From the NCBI RefSeq assembly GCF_003172895.1, contig NZ_QGKL01000004.1:62001-126000 (forward strand): a stretch of 64,000 nt of DNA, given 5' to 3'. The notes below the pieces were generated by a model that ran no database searches, was not told where the DNA came from, and worked only from the letters and a program-made list of their open reading frames with translations. The DNA comes from Leucothrix arctica. Its GTDB lineage: Bacteria; Pseudomonadota; Gammaproteobacteria; Thiotrichales; Thiotrichaceae. A program made the position numbers and the translations under genes. The first letter of the stretch is position 1. Each line of letters begins with the position of its first letter. This document shows, in pieces, positions 16,154 to 25,305 of the stretch.

Positions 16154-18574
16154 TTAACCCTCTACGACAGTTTTCTGCTCTATTAAAAGTTGCTCAAAAC
16201 TTTTTGCATTAACAGGCTTTGAGTATAGATACCCTTGACCAAAATCAGCATTCGCTTGCTTCAAAAGTGAGCTCTGAGAACTACTTTCAACACCTTCTGC
16301 GATGACTTTCATATTGTATATATGTGCTATATCAATGATTTTATTACATAAGGACATGCTCCTTTTTCCTTCAGCAATATCCTTCACAAAGGAGTAATCA
16401 ATTTTTAGATAATCACTTTGAATATCTTTTAAGTAAGAAAGAGAGGAGTACCCTGTTCCAAAGTCATCTAGGGCAATTTTCATACCGCTATTACGAAAGG
16501 TATCTAATCGACTAGTGATGGATGGACTAGACTCTAGTACCAGACTTTCGGTTATTTCAATAACGATAGCAGAGTGATCTAGACCTTTTGCTCTAATGAA
16601 TTCAACCCATTTATCAGCATCTATACCACCATCACGATATTGAGCAGGTGAGGTATTAATACCAATGGCTAGATTGGGCTGTATTTTTGTTCGCCATATC
16701 GCTAATTGCTCAACCGTTTGATGAAACACCCAGTCGCCAATTTCAATAATCATTCCCGTGTCTTCAGCAATTTCAATAATCCCTGCAGGACTTACTAACC
16801 CCTTTTCCGGATGATTCCACCTTAATAGCGCTTCTGCTTTAACAATTAAACCCGTTTTAAAATCGATAATTGGCTGGTAAAAAACTTCATACTGTTGCTC
16901 AGATAGTGCATCCCTCATTTCGCTGATAGTCTGCATCCTATTGAGTGCACTGGTACGCATTTGTTTTGAGAAATAACTATAACGATTACGACCCTTGTCC
17001 TTAGAAAGGTACATTGCTTGATCAGCATTCATCGTTAAAGTTTCCGCATCAGTGGCGTCCTCTGGATAACGTGTAATACCGATACTCGCAGAGATATAAA
17101 ATACATTAGAAAGTATCTTAAATGGCTTACTTAAACAGACCAGTATTTCATGAGCAACACGATCTAGTGTTGGCTTATCGTTAACGCCCGACAAAATAAC
17201 GGTAAACTCATCACCACCAATTCGTGAAGCAAAATATTTATCTCCAACAACCGTTGTTAAACGTTTCGATGCTTCAACTAATAGTGCATCACCAGCTTTA
17301 TGACCGTAAGTATCATTAATGTGCTTAAAACCATCCAAATCAATAAAGAATAGCGCTACAGGACCTAAATTCTCATCAGCATTGGTGATTAATTTATCGA
17401 GCTGCTTATTATACATACGCCGATTAGGCAGGTTAGTCAGTGGGTCAATATTGGACTGAGACCAGATTAGCTCTTCATTTTCTTTTTGCGCTGAAATGTC
17501 AGTATGAGTGCCAACTACACGCAAGGACTCACCACTCTCAGCTCTTGTTATAACAACCCCTCTAGATAGAATCCAAATCCACTTTCCTTGTTTATTCAAC
17601 ACTCGGTTCTCAATGGAAAAGTCGGATGTATCAAGCCTAAGGTGAGCGTCTAATGCATCGATAGATTTTTGTCTATCTTCAAAATGAATCAACCTTTGCC
17701 AAGCTTTCATGGTTTTGAGGTGGCTTTTTTTGTACCCCATCATGTTCAAGGTCTGTGGCGAGAAAAAAACCTCATCGGACAAGGTGTCCCAATCCCATAT
17801 GCCATCACCAGAGCCCTCTATTGCAAACTTCCAACGCACATCACTTGATAACTTAGCCTTATTTAGCTCTGACTGATAATTATCAATATCACATAAGAGA
17901 TTATTAAACTCCCCCATCAAATCTGCAATTTCATCTTTTTTATTAACTTTCAACAAATACTGAGTTGGGTTATTGGGGTCCACCTTAGCCCTCATCATTT
18001 GTTTTTTGAGCTTTTTAATAGGCGCTATAACAATTTGACTGATTGCCAATATCGTTGCAATAACAACAAAAAGTGAAATAATAGCAATTAATCCAACAGT
18101 CTCTCTCACTCGACTAAAAACATTATCCTGCATGAGTGCAGTATCAATTCGTAAATTGACCCAGCCTAAAGAACCATAACGGGTTGTGAAAGGACGCATA
18201 ACTTCGAAACGCGTTTTATCATCTGAAAACACAGACTGCGCTCTAATTTTTTGTACATCGAGTGCTGAAAAACTTTCACCATGGGTAATGGGACATAGAG
18301 TTAACTCACATATTTCATAGCCAACAATTACATGGCCGCCTGATAATGTTTCAACATCATTGACTTGATTCTGTTTAATGAAAGTTGCAATCATTTGACT
18401 AATCAGTAACTCAGCTTGTACCTCCACTTCTTTAGTTTGGCTCACCCCGACTGACTTAGTTGTTGGGAAAATGATGATTGAGGTAATAAGCAAAATACTC
18501 GCTAACACCACCGCAACCAACTTTTGGCTCAAGCCAGCTGAGATAGCATTACGAATAATAGTCTGCATAAGCAT
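16154..18574 (-). CDS. Membrane sensor with PAS, GGDEF and EAL domains
   Basis: 806 residues: a TM helix at about 18-37, a periplasmic region to about 155 with a Cys pair in EICELTLCP, a second TM helix at about 160-183, a HAMP linker, a PAS domain at about 250-375 (GDGIWDWDTLSDEVFFSPQ), GGDEF at about 385-545 and EAL at about 560-800. The GGDEF signature RIGGDEF is intact, so it may make cyclic di-GMP. The EAL motifs AEALLRW, EITES, DDFGTGYSS and EGVES are also intact, so it may degrade it. Which activity dominates cannot be read from sequence. It is convergent with tetR (11 bp apart) and looks like a single-gene unit. Confidence 0.92.
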   Translation of the reverse strand: MLMQTIIRNAISAGLSQKLVAVVLASILLITSIIIFPTTKSVGVSQTKEVEVQAELLISQMIATFIKQNQVNDVETLSGGHVIVGYEICELTLCPITHGESFSALDVQKIRAQSVFSDDKTRFEVMRPFTTRYGSLGWVNLRIDTALMQDNVFSRVRETVGLIAIISLFVVIATILAISQIVIAPIKKLKKQMMRAKVDPNNPTQYLLKVNKKDEIADLMGEFNNLLCDIDNYQSELNKAKLSSDVRWKFAIEGSGDGIWDWDTLSDEVFFSPQTLNMMGYKKSHLKTMKAWQRLIHFEDRQKSIDALDAHLRLDTSDFSIENRVLNKQGKWIWILSRGVVITRAESGESLRVVGTHTDISAQKENEELIWSQSNIDPLTNLPNRRMYNKQLDKLITNADENLGPVALFFIDLDGFKHINDTYGHKAGDALLVEASKRLTTVVGDKYFASRIGGDEFTVILSGVNDKPTLDRVAHEILVCLSKPFKILSNVFYISASIGITRYPEDATDAETLTMNADQAMYLSKDKGRNRYSYFSKQMRTSALNRMQTISEMRDALSEQQYEVFYQPIIDFKTGLIVKAEALLRWNHPEKGLVSPAGIIEIAEDTGMIIEIGDWVFHQTVEQLAIWRTKIQPNLAIGINTSPAQYRDGGIDADKWVEFIRAKGLDHSAIVIEITESLVLESSPSITSRLDTFRNSGMKIALDDFGTGYSSLSYLKDIQSDYLKIDYSFVKDIAEGKRSMSLCNKIIDIAHIYNMKVIAEGVESSSQSSLLKQANADFGQGYLYSKPVNAKSFEQLLIEQKTVVEG

Positions 18575-18646
18575 TTGAAATAGGATAAAATTAATATAAC
18601 TATATAAGGCTATTTCCGGCTACAGACTGAATAAATATTCGCAAAT

Positions 18647-18670
18647 AAAAAAGGGAAGCAAAAGCTTCCC
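18647..18670 (-). terminator. Intrinsic terminator of ahpCF
   Basis: GGGAAGC at 18653-18659 pairs with GCTTCCC at 18664-18670 around AAAA. On the minus strand TTTTTT follows the stem, just after the ahpF stop codon. Confidence 0.88.
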
Positions 18671-18693
18671 AAAGTCTTCATCACACTAAACGA

Positions 18694-20283
18694 TTAAGCA
18701 GCGTCACTCACCTCTTCTGCTGGTGCTGAGCTACGAATCATATAGTCAAACGCTCCCAATGCCGCTGTTGATCCTGCACCCATCGCAATGATGATCTGTT
18801 TGAATGGAACGGTCGTCGCATCACCTGCCGCAAATACGCCCGGTACATTAGTCGCACCACGGTTATCAATAATGATTTCACCGTGCTGGCTAAGCTCTAT
18901 ATCATCTTTCAAGAACTCTGTATTTGGTATTAGACCAATCTGTACAAAGATGCCTTCCAACTCAACTGTCTTACTCTCATCATTTGTACGATCTGTATAG
19001 TGAATCGCATTTACCTTGTCACCGTCACCCGTGATTTCAGTCGTTGCAGCATTTTTGATGATCGTGATATTCGGCAAAGACTCAGCCTTACGTACCAATA
19101 CTGCATCTGCTCGTAATGTGTCACCAAACTCAAGAACTGTTACGTGACCGACTAAACCTGCTAGGTCAATCGCCGCTTCGATACCGGAGTTACCACCACC
19201 AACAACCGCAACACGCTTGCCTTTAAACAAAGGACCATCGCAATGCGGGCAGTAAGCAACACCTTTACCAAGGTACTCTTTCTCACCCGGTACGTTGATT
19301 TCTCTCCAACGTGCGCCCGTTGACAAGACTATAGAGCGACTCTTAAGTACTGCGCCATTTTCAAGCTCAACTGATATCAAACCACCAACCTGCTCTGCTG
19401 CAACTATCTTGCTAGCCATTTGGTCTCTCATCACATCAACAGCGTAGTCCTTAACGTGCTCTTCTAAGTGAGCAACCAGCTTAGGACCTTCTGTTTTCTT
19501 AACCGAGATAAAGTTCTCAATACCCACCGTATCAAGAACCTGACCACCGAACTTAGCCGTCACGATTCCGGTACGGATGCCTTTACGTGCTGAGTAAATC
19601 GCTGCTGATGCACCTGCAGGGCCACCACCAACAACAAGCATTTCGTAAGGCTCTTTTTCATTCAAACTTTCGGCTTGGCGCGCTGATGCGCCACTGTCAA
19701 TTTTATTCACAATTTCTGCGAAACTGGTGCGACCTTGGGTGAACACCTCACCATTCAAGAACACGGTTGGTACTGCCATGACTTTGCGGGAGTCGGCTTC
19801 CTCTGGGAAGACACTGCCGTCAATCATGACGTGTGAAATATTTGGGTTAATCACTGCCATCATATTTAGTGCCTGAACCACGTCAGGACAGTTTTGGCAG
19901 GTTAACGAAATGAAGGTTTCAAATTTAAACTCACCTTTTATGGTGCGTACTTGCTCAATCAGCTCAGGCTCAACCTTCATCGGGTGACCACCGCTGTGCA
20001 ATACCGCCAATATAAGTGAGGTAAACTCGTGCCCCATTGGTACACCTGAAAAACGAATGCTGCTGTCAGCATTTTCCGCTTTTACTTGTAGCGTCGGTCT
20101 ACGCTCGTCTGCGTCGGTGCCTTCTGAGAAGCTAACTAATGGCGATAGCTCAGCCATATCTTTAGCAAGTGCTAAAAGCTCTTTTGACTTAGTGTCATCA
20201 CCTGCAAAAACCACTAGTTCTACACCGCTTTTAAGGTTGCTAAATGTTGGTTTAAGCTGTTCTTTTATATTCGCATCTAACAT
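18694..20283 (-). CDS. ahpF: Alkyl hydroperoxide reductase subunit F
   Basis: 529 residues, full length. The N-terminal thioredoxin-like half has the redox pair Cys129/Cys132 (CQNC). The FAD site [14 protein letters not shown], the second redox pair CPHC (about residue 348), the NAD(P)H-binding [10 protein letters not shown] and a late FAD segment GVFAAGDAT follow in order. AhpF passes electrons from NADH to AhpC, which then reduces hydrogen peroxide and organic hydroperoxides in the cytoplasm. It lies downstream of ahpC, separated by about 100 bp containing a hairpin, and ends in a good terminator. Confidence 0.97.
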   Translation of the reverse strand: MLDANIKEQLKPTFSNLKSGVELVVFAGDDTKSKELLALAKDMAELSPLVSFSEGTDADERRPTLQVKAENADSSIRFSGVPMGHEFTSLILAVLHSGGHPMKVEPELIEQVRTIKGEFKFETFISLTCQNCPDVVQALNMMAVINPNISHVMIDGSVFPEEADSRKVMAVPTVFLNGEVFTQGRTSFAEIVNKIDSGASARQAESLNEKEPYEMLVVGGGPAGASAAIYSARKGIRTGIVTAKFGGQVLDTVGIENFISVKKTEGPKLVAHLEEHVKDYAVDVMRDQMASKIVAAEQVGGLISVELENGAVLKSRSIVLSTGARWREINVPGEKEYLGKGVAYCPHCDGPLFKGKRVAVVGGGNSGIEAAIDLAGLVGHVTVLEFGDTLRADAVLVRKAESLPNITIIKNAATTEITGDGDKVNAIHYTDRTNDESKTVELEGIFVQIGLIPNTEFLKDDIELSQHGEIIIDNRGATNVPGVFAAGDATTVPFKQIIIAMGAGSTAALGAFDYMIRSSAPAEEVSDAA

Positions 20284-20334
20284 AATTAATCACCTATTGA
20301 AGAGGTATTCTTAACGATTACTTTGGCTATCAGC

Positions 20335-20364
20335 GCCGCCCTGCACGAACTCGGACAGGACGGC
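20335..20364 (-). other. Stem-loop in the ahpC-ahpF intergenic space
   Basis: GCCGCCCTG at 20335-20343 pairs with CAGGACGGC at 20356-20364 (nine pairs, one G-U in the minus-strand RNA) around a 12-base loop. There is no T-run, so it is more likely an mRNA-processing or stability element, which would let ahpC be expressed above ahpF, than a full terminator. Confidence 0.5.
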
Positions 20365-20385
20365 TATTTCAAAAATCTAAATAGC

Positions 20386-20949
20386 TTAGATCTTACCAAC
20401 TAGGTCTAACGAAGGTGCTAGTGTGTCAGCACCTGGTGTCCATGCAGCTGGGCAAACTTCGCCTGGGTTAGCTGCGATGTGCTGTGCCGCTTGTACTTTT
20501 CGTACTAGCTCAACCGCAGAACGACCGATACCTAGATCATGAATCTCAGCAACTTTGATCTCGCCTTCAGGATTGATCACGAACGTACCACGTAGTGCTA
20601 AACCTTCTTCTTCAATCATCACGTCAAAGTTACGTGTAATTGCGCCAGTTGGGTCACCGATCATTGGGTAAGTGATCTTGCCGATAGTCTCAGAAGTATC
20701 GTGCCAAGCTTTGTGAGTGAAGTGAGTGTCAGTAGAAACTGAGTAAACTTCAACGCCCATCTCTTGTAGCTGTGCGTAATGGTCAGCAAGGTCGCCTAGC
20801 TCTGTAGGGCAAACGAATGTGAAGTCAGCAGGGTAGAAAAATACGATTGACCACTTTCCAAGTAGGTCAGCTTCACTTACTTCAACCGTCTCGCCGTTCT
20901 GGTAAGCAGTCGCGTTGAAAGGTAGTACTTTAGTGTTGATGATTGACAT
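20386..20949 (-). CDS. ahpC: Alkyl hydroperoxide reductase subunit C (peroxiredoxin)
   Basis: 187 residues, full length for a typical 2-Cys peroxiredoxin. The peroxidatic Cys47 is in FTFVCPTE and the resolving Cys166 is in GEVCPAAW, with the GxP-type region [12 protein letters not shown] between. It reduces hydrogen peroxide and alkyl peroxides and is recharged by AhpF, the next gene on the same strand. oxyR is divergent 138 bp away, the classical peroxide-response arrangement. Confidence 0.97.
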   Translation of the reverse strand: MSIINTKVLPFNATAYQNGETVEVSEADLLGKWSIVFFYPADFTFVCPTELGDLADHYAQLQEMGVEVYSVSTDTHFTHKAWHDTSETIGKITYPMIGDPTGAITRNFDVMIEEEGLALRGTFVINPEGEIKVAEIHDLGIGRSAVELVRKVQAAQHIAANPGEVCPAAWTPGADTLAPSLDLVGKI

Positions 20950-21022
20950 AATTATTCCGTTATTTATTTATGTAAAAAAGGGTGTTCTGTATTTCTGTGG
21001 TTATAGTAAGCAAAATTAAGCA

Positions 21023-21068
21023 ATAGATAAAATCATTTGCAACTATCTTTGCGATTGTTATTATCTAT
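21023..21068. promoter_or_regulatory. Candidate OxyR site between ahpC and oxyR
   Basis: ATAGATAA at 21023-21030 and its inverse TTATCTAT at 21061-21068 form an inverted repeat, with a further CTAT at 21043-21046. ATAG/CTAT half-sites are what OxyR recognises, but the spacing is not the textbook one. A TATAAC -10-like box for ahpC lies at about 21000-21005 on the minus strand, without a good -35, as in activator-dependent promoters. Assignment is by position and half-site only. Confidence 0.45.
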
Positions 21069-21087
21069 CGATAATTAAGGAGACACC

Positions 21088-21993
21088 ATGATCAAACTTC
21101 GCGACTTAGAGTACTTAGATGCTATCGAACGACATAAACATTTTGGTAAAGCAGCGGATGCCTGTAATGTCAGTCAACCCACCCTAAGTGCCCAAATTCG
21201 TAAACTAGAAGAGCACTTAGGTTTGACGCTAGTGGAGCGACACCCTAGAAATGTCATGCTGACTACCGCTGGCAATGCGCTCTGTACTCAAGCACGTGTC
21301 GTCCTGAATAGCGCAAAAGAGTTTGAAGCAACGGCTAAAACCCTAGCTGACCCATTAGCTGGCGCGTTACACATCGGTTTAATTCCGACGTTAGCGCCCT
21401 ATTTACTACCTCACATTATGCCTGCACTGTCGCAAGCTATGCCCAATGTGAAGCTCTACTTATATGAGAAGCAAACAAAAACACTGTTACAAGATCTTGA
21501 TAATGGCGACATGGATGTCCTGATACTGCCTTGGATAGATGATGAGATGAAGCGGTTTGAGCGCTATAAATTAATGGATGAACCGCTTGTGCTTGCCACA
21601 CCACCCAAGCACCGACTAAGCCAGAAGGAGACCTTAAAGTTATCTGATTTGAAAAATGACACGATCTTGACGCTTGAAGATGGTCATTGCTTACGCGACC
21701 AAGCAATGGGGTACTGCTTTACCGCAGGCGCTGAGGAAGACACTCGTTTTAAGGCAACGAGTTTAGAGACATTACGTTATATGGTAGCGAGCGGCTCTGG
21801 TATTACGCTCTTACCTAAACTATCCATCGTTAATCAACCTAACTCTCCTATGATTAGCTATACCACTTTCTCTGAGCCTCAACCCATTAGAGAAATAGTG
21901 GCTGTGATCAGAAGTAATTATCCGAGAATGGAAGCTGTCCGAAAACTAGTGAGTACTATTCGCCAAACAGTTGAAAAGATTGATATCTCATAA
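21088..21993 (+). CDS. oxyR: Peroxide-sensing LysR-type regulator OxyR
   Basis: 301 residues: an N-terminal LysR helix-turn-helix (FGKAADACNVSQPTLSAQIRKLEEHLG, about 19-45) and a C-terminal sensor. The diagnostic redox pair is present: Cys201 in EDGHCLRDQ and Cys210 in GYC, equivalent to Cys199/Cys208 of E. coli. Peroxide oxidises these to a disulfide and turns on the regulon. It is divergent from ahpC, its likely target. An AAGGAG ribosome site precedes the ATG. Confidence 0.95.
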   Translation: MIKLRDLEYLDAIERHKHFGKAADACNVSQPTLSAQIRKLEEHLGLTLVERHPRNVMLTTAGNALCTQARVVLNSAKEFEATAKTLADPLAGALHIGLIPTLAPYLLPHIMPALSQAMPNVKLYLYEKQTKTLLQDLDNGDMDVLILPWIDDEMKRFERYKLMDEPLVLATPPKHRLSQKETLKLSDLKNDTILTLEDGHCLRDQAMGYCFTAGAEEDTRFKATSLETLRYMVASGSGITLLPKLSIVNQPNSPMISYTTFSEPQPIREIVAVIRSNYPRMEAVRKLVSTIRQTVEKIDIS

Positions 21994-22108
21994 CATAGAC
22001 AACACATAAAAAGCGATACCGTTGGTCCAGTAAAATTTACACAACTAGCATTCGGCTGTACGATTATTACACGATTGAATATAAAAATAATCATCTAGGG
22101 GATGCTAA

Positions 22109-23221
22109 ATGAATACGTTTGCAACGCGCTTTGCTGGCGCAGCTTTATTCGGACTTGTCGCTTTTTCACCTGTTATTGTTTCAGCCGACACCACTTCTAC
22201 TAATACGACAATCCAACAATCTGCTTCTATTGAGCAGCTGTTCCAAAATGGTACAGCTCTCATTAAGCAGAATAAACTCGGGCAAGGTATTAACCTTCTT
22301 CGACAAGCAGCGAATCAAGGCCACCCAATGGCGGCTTTTGAACTCGCGTCACTGCATGAAATGGGCGTTGGTGTTAAAAAAGACTATCAACAAGCAAAAA
22401 CTTACTACGAAATTGCGACTAAAAACGGTCACAGAAATGCTCACTTTAACCTTGCGCTTCTGCTAACGAATGAGTCTGCGCCTTTCGCAAACTTGCCAGA
22501 AGCTCGCAAAGTTATGCAAGTGATCGCACAGCGTGGCGATGTTGAAGCGCAGTATGTATTAGCGACGTTGTATAAAAGCACTCTTAATGGTGTAGCATCT
22601 CAACCGACAGAAGCGATTCGCTGGTTGCAAGCAGCATCGAAGAGTAATCATGGTAAAGCACAGTTTCTATTGGGCATACACCACCTGCGTGGAGACAATA
22701 CACCACGTAACCCTAAGTTAGCTTTTGAGTTATTAAACAAGGCTGCAAGACAAGGCGTTGATGGTGCACAGTTCAACCTTGCACTTATGTATGAGCGTGG
22801 CGATGGTATTGCAGTTGATAATGCTTCAGCGATTCGTTGGTACCAATCAGCAGCTAACAGCGGCAATGCTAATGCACAACAAAACCTGGGTATAAAGTAC
22901 TTACTCGGTGAGCAAGTAGCGGCTGACTCTAGTAAAGCACTCAACTTAATTACTAGCGCAGCTAGCTCAGGTTTGAAAAATGCTCAGTTCTTATTGGGTC
23001 AGCTTTACCAAACAGGCTTCGAAGGTCGTATTCCTACTAATCTGAGTCAAGCTGAACTTTGGTATTCCCATGCTGCAAAGCAAGGACAAACAGAGGCTCA
23101 GTATCAGTTAGCACTCATCTTAAAACAGAAGAAAAACGGCAGTAACGACGCTAATTTCTGGATTCAGCAAGCAGCAGCAGCTGGGCATAATGAGGCAAAA
23201 AGAATTCAATCTGGTCTATAA
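22109..23221 (+). CDS. Secreted Sel1-repeat (SLR/TPR-like) protein
   Basis: 370 residues. A signal peptide of about 26 residues ends at VSADT. The rest is a solenoid of about eight Sel1-like repeats, seen as recurring A..ELA.L.E.G.GV..D...A..YY..A...G...A motifs (for example MAAFELASLHEMGVGVKKDY and GAQFNLALMYERGDGIAVDN). Sel1 repeats are protein-protein interaction scaffolds; the partner and role are unknown. It probably acts in the periplasm. A strong GGGGATG ribosome site precedes the ATG. It is a single-gene unit followed by a stem-loop. Confidence 0.88.
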   Translation: MNTFATRFAGAALFGLVAFSPVIVSADTTSTNTTIQQSASIEQLFQNGTALIKQNKLGQGINLLRQAANQGHPMAAFELASLHEMGVGVKKDYQQAKTYYEIATKNGHRNAHFNLALLLTNESAPFANLPEARKVMQVIAQRGDVEAQYVLATLYKSTLNGVASQPTEAIRWLQAASKSNHGKAQFLLGIHHLRGDNTPRNPKLAFELLNKAARQGVDGAQFNLALMYERGDGIAVDNASAIRWYQSAANSGNANAQQNLGIKYLLGEQVAADSSKALNLITSAASSGLKNAQFLLGQLYQTGFEGRIPTNLSQAELWYSHAAKQGQTEAQYQLALILKQKKNGSNDANFWIQQAAAAGHNEAKRIQSGL

Positions 23222-23232
23222 GGTATTATTTT

Positions 23233-23264
23233 GTAGCAACAAGACTGCTAGTTCTTGTTGCTAC
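23233..23264 (+). terminator. Stem-loop after the Sel1-repeat gene
   Basis: A perfect 12-pair stem: GTAGCAACAAGA at 23233-23244 with TCTTGTTGCTAC at 23253-23264 and an eight-base loop, 11 bp after the stop codon. No U-tract follows, so it may protect the 3' end or work with Rho rather than terminate on its own. Confidence 0.5.
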
Positions 23265-23445
23265 TGACTGACCTTTGTCTATTCTAAAAGAACATACTGG
23301 TACAATTAGACACTCTTTGTCTCAAAGCCACTAGTCTGATAAAAATACCCTTCTACTATAGTATCCTTATAATATGAAGTAACTCTACAACACATATCAT
23401 TTCCCCCAATCTGGTATGCCCCCGAATAACAAAAGAGTGTCACAT

Positions 23446-23805
23446 ATGAAAAATAAAAAATTAATGACCTATGCATTCTTAGCAGCTGTGATATTTGGCC
23501 AAACGGCTTTAGCACAAAGCGGTATTAAAGCGCCAGAAGTTAGCGAAAACTTGCTTAACGATATCACTGCGGAACTATCACTAGAAATTTCGAAAGAACT
23601 CTCTAAGGAACAGGTTGCGTCATCAGCTCAAGGCTATCAAGCTGAAGACTTCGAACGTGCGCAACCTAGACGTTCAGCACTATTCCTTCATATCTTAGAT
23701 AGTGTAGTGAAAGGCTCAACACTTGCAGAAGCCGAGAGCGAAAAATCGACTATTCACAACAACCAGCTGTCAGGCCTATTTAAGGTAGACGGCACACTGT
23801 TGTAA
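23446..23805 (+). CDS. Small secreted protein of unknown function
   Basis: About 119 residues from the ATG at 23446 (MKNKKLMTYAFLAAVIFGQTALA), which gives a clean signal peptide cleaved after ALA. The frame is open ten codons further upstream, but that part adds nothing signal-like. The mature part has a Glu/Leu-rich helix (LNDITAELSLEISKELSKEQ) and no motif I recognise. It has its own terminator and no obvious partner. Function unknown. Confidence 0.65.
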   Translation: MKNKKLMTYAFLAAVIFGQTALAQSGIKAPEVSENLLNDITAELSLEISKELSKEQVASSAQGYQAEDFERAQPRRSALFLHILDSVVKGSTLAEAESEKSTIHNNQLSGLFKVDGTLL

Positions 23806-23836
23806 TTAACAATGTTAAACACTCATGTTAATAAAT

Positions 23837-23872
23837 GGCGCTGAAGTTTCCCCTAGCTTCTGCGCCGTTTTT
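23837..23872 (+). terminator. Intrinsic terminator of the small secreted-protein gene
   Basis: GGCGCTGAAG at 23837-23846 pairs with CTTCTGCGCC at 23857-23866 (one T-T mismatch), followed by GTTTTT at 23867-23872. Confidence 0.8.
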
Positions 23873-23914
23873 AATTTCTAAACGGTTATGAGTCAGATCT
23901 GACGACGTATACTG

Positions 23915-24358
23915 CTAACCGCCCTTATCAGGCTTATTAAGATTTTTAGGCATGCCCAATAACGGTATTAACACCAATATTAAGTAAGCCGTATTAAATA
24001 CAACATTTGATGGTACTCCCGCAGCAATTGACCCAGCACTATCAATCACATACCACACAATAAATGCCTGCAAGGTCGTCTTAGCAATTTCAACATCGCC
24101 TCTTTTTAACGCTGGCGCTACAATCCCCCAAAGAAAGACAGAAACAGCACCCAATAAACTAGCCCCAATTGCCGATAACCATTTAGTATTTTGATCTAAT
24201 GCCACGGCCATATTATCGATAGGCCAATCAAGTACATCGAGCAAAAATCTTGAGGGTAGATTGATTGCTGTATAAGGCGCAAGACCCCAAATAACTGTAT
24301 ACAGTGCAAAAATGACTGCAATGATGCGCATCAACTTAAAGCGTAGATCTAGGGACAT
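23915..24358 (-). CDS. Small integral membrane protein of unknown function
   Basis: 147 residues with four predicted membrane helices (about 11-30, 60-85, 95-112 and 118-135) and a short basic C-terminal tail. I do not recognise the family. It is divergent from an XRE/MmyB-type regulator with several TTACC/GGTAA half-sites between them, so it may be that regulator's target. The ATG at 24358 is the first codon and lies 95 bp from the regulator start. Confidence 0.7.
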   Translation of the reverse strand: MSLDLRFKLMRIIAVIFALYTVIWGLAPYTAINLPSRFLLDVLDWPIDNMAVALDQNTKWLSAIGASLLGAVSVFLWGIVAPALKRGDVEIAKTTLQAFIVWYVIDSAGSIAAGVPSNVVFNTAYLILVLIPLLGMPKNLNKPDKGG

Positions 24359-24413
24359 GGCTATTTACCGTTTAAATAAATACCATCATAGTGTTGAGCC
24401 TAGCGGTAAAACA

Positions 24414-24430
24414 ATTACCTCAAAGGTAAT
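24414..24430. promoter_or_regulatory. Palindromic operator between the membrane protein and MmyB-type regulator
   Basis: ATTACCT-CAA-AGGTAAT is a perfect 17-bp inverted repeat, 24 bp before the regulator start. Additional half-sites (TTTACC near 24364, GGTAA at 24405-24409) lie in the same space. Regulator binding is inferred from symmetry and location. Confidence 0.6.
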
Positions 24431-24453
24431 ACCTAAACTCACTAGGAACAAAC

Positions 24454-25242
24454 ATGAAAAATGATAATGAATGTGGTGCAATCTTACGTGAGTGGCGCAA
24501 GAAACGCCGTTATAGCCAGCTGCAACTTGCGGTAGATGCTGACGTCTCTTCAAAGCACTTAAGCTTTATTGAAACCGGCCGAGCAACACCTAGTAGAAAC
24601 ATGATATTGCATTTACAGCTGTTTCTGGAGCTACCTCGGCTAGAATTAAATCGTGCCTTGCGGCTTGCAGGCCATACGCCTATCTACCAGCAGTTATCAG
24701 AGCAACACGAAGAACTTAAACCCATCTATCAGGCGATAGATCGAATCATTGAAAAACAAATGCCTTACCCTGCGTTTGTTCTCGACCATCAATGGAATGT
24801 TGTACGTGGCAACGCGGCTATGATCAACTTATTAACCAAAGTTGGCCTTCTAGGCAGTAGCAGTATTGTTGATGCACTGGTGAGTCCTAATTTTGATCGG
24901 CGCTTTATCAATAATTATTATGAGGTTATTAATCTGTTAGCGCATCGCATTAAAAGTGAAAATTCACATAATGGCGGTGACCCAAAACTGACTGAGCTTG
25001 AACACAAATTATTAGCCGTTCTTCAAGATCAATCCATCGCTCCAGCGGATAACGGTATCATCTTAAACATGAAGTTTAATATTGATGGTCAGGCCCTCAG
25101 TGTATTTTCTACGATTACGGAGCTTGGCGCTGTTCAAGACTTGGCGATTGGTTGTTTTAAAATAGAACTTATGTTCCCTTTAGATGATGTTACAGAGCGT
25201 TATTTTGCAAAAGAAAACCAAATTACTAATCAAAATAAATAA
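24454..25242 (+). CDS. XRE-family regulator with MmyB-like ligand-binding domain
   Basis: 262 residues. The N-terminal helix-turn-helix (about 8-65: LREWRKKRRYSQLQLAVDADVSSKHLSFIETGRATPS) is the XRE type with the typical S.KHLSF.E.GR.. signature of MmyB-like regulators. The C-terminal part, with PAFVLDHQWNVVRGNAA, is the MmyB-like PAS-related domain, known to bind fatty acids in some members. It probably autoregulates and controls the divergent membrane-protein gene through the palindrome in between. Ligand unknown. Confidence 0.88.
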   Translation: MKNDNECGAILREWRKKRRYSQLQLAVDADVSSKHLSFIETGRATPSRNMILHLQLFLELPRLELNRALRLAGHTPIYQQLSEQHEELKPIYQAIDRIIEKQMPYPAFVLDHQWNVVRGNAAMINLLTKVGLLGSSSIVDALVSPNFDRRFINNYYEVINLLAHRIKSENSHNGGDPKLTELEHKLLAVLQDQSIAPADNGIILNMKFNIDGQALSVFSTITELGAVQDLAIGCFKIELMFPLDDVTERYFAKENQITNQNK

Positions 25243-25263
25243 AACGCATCCTTTCTCTATTTT

Positions 25264-25272
25264 TGTTATAAT
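25264..25272 (+). promoter_or_regulatory. Extended -10 promoter for der
   Basis: TGTTATAAT is a perfect extended -10 element (TGnTATAAT), 34 bp before the der start codon. No convincing -35 is seen, which extended -10 promoters tolerate. Confidence 0.5.
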
Positions 25273-25305
25273 CCGCCTTTATTCAGAACATCGCAATCTG
25301 CACCT

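Noticed and set aside
23303-23311. A CAATTAGAC match away from the phased array
   Set aside because: Single short match in AT-rich sequence without phasing; it is likely chance.
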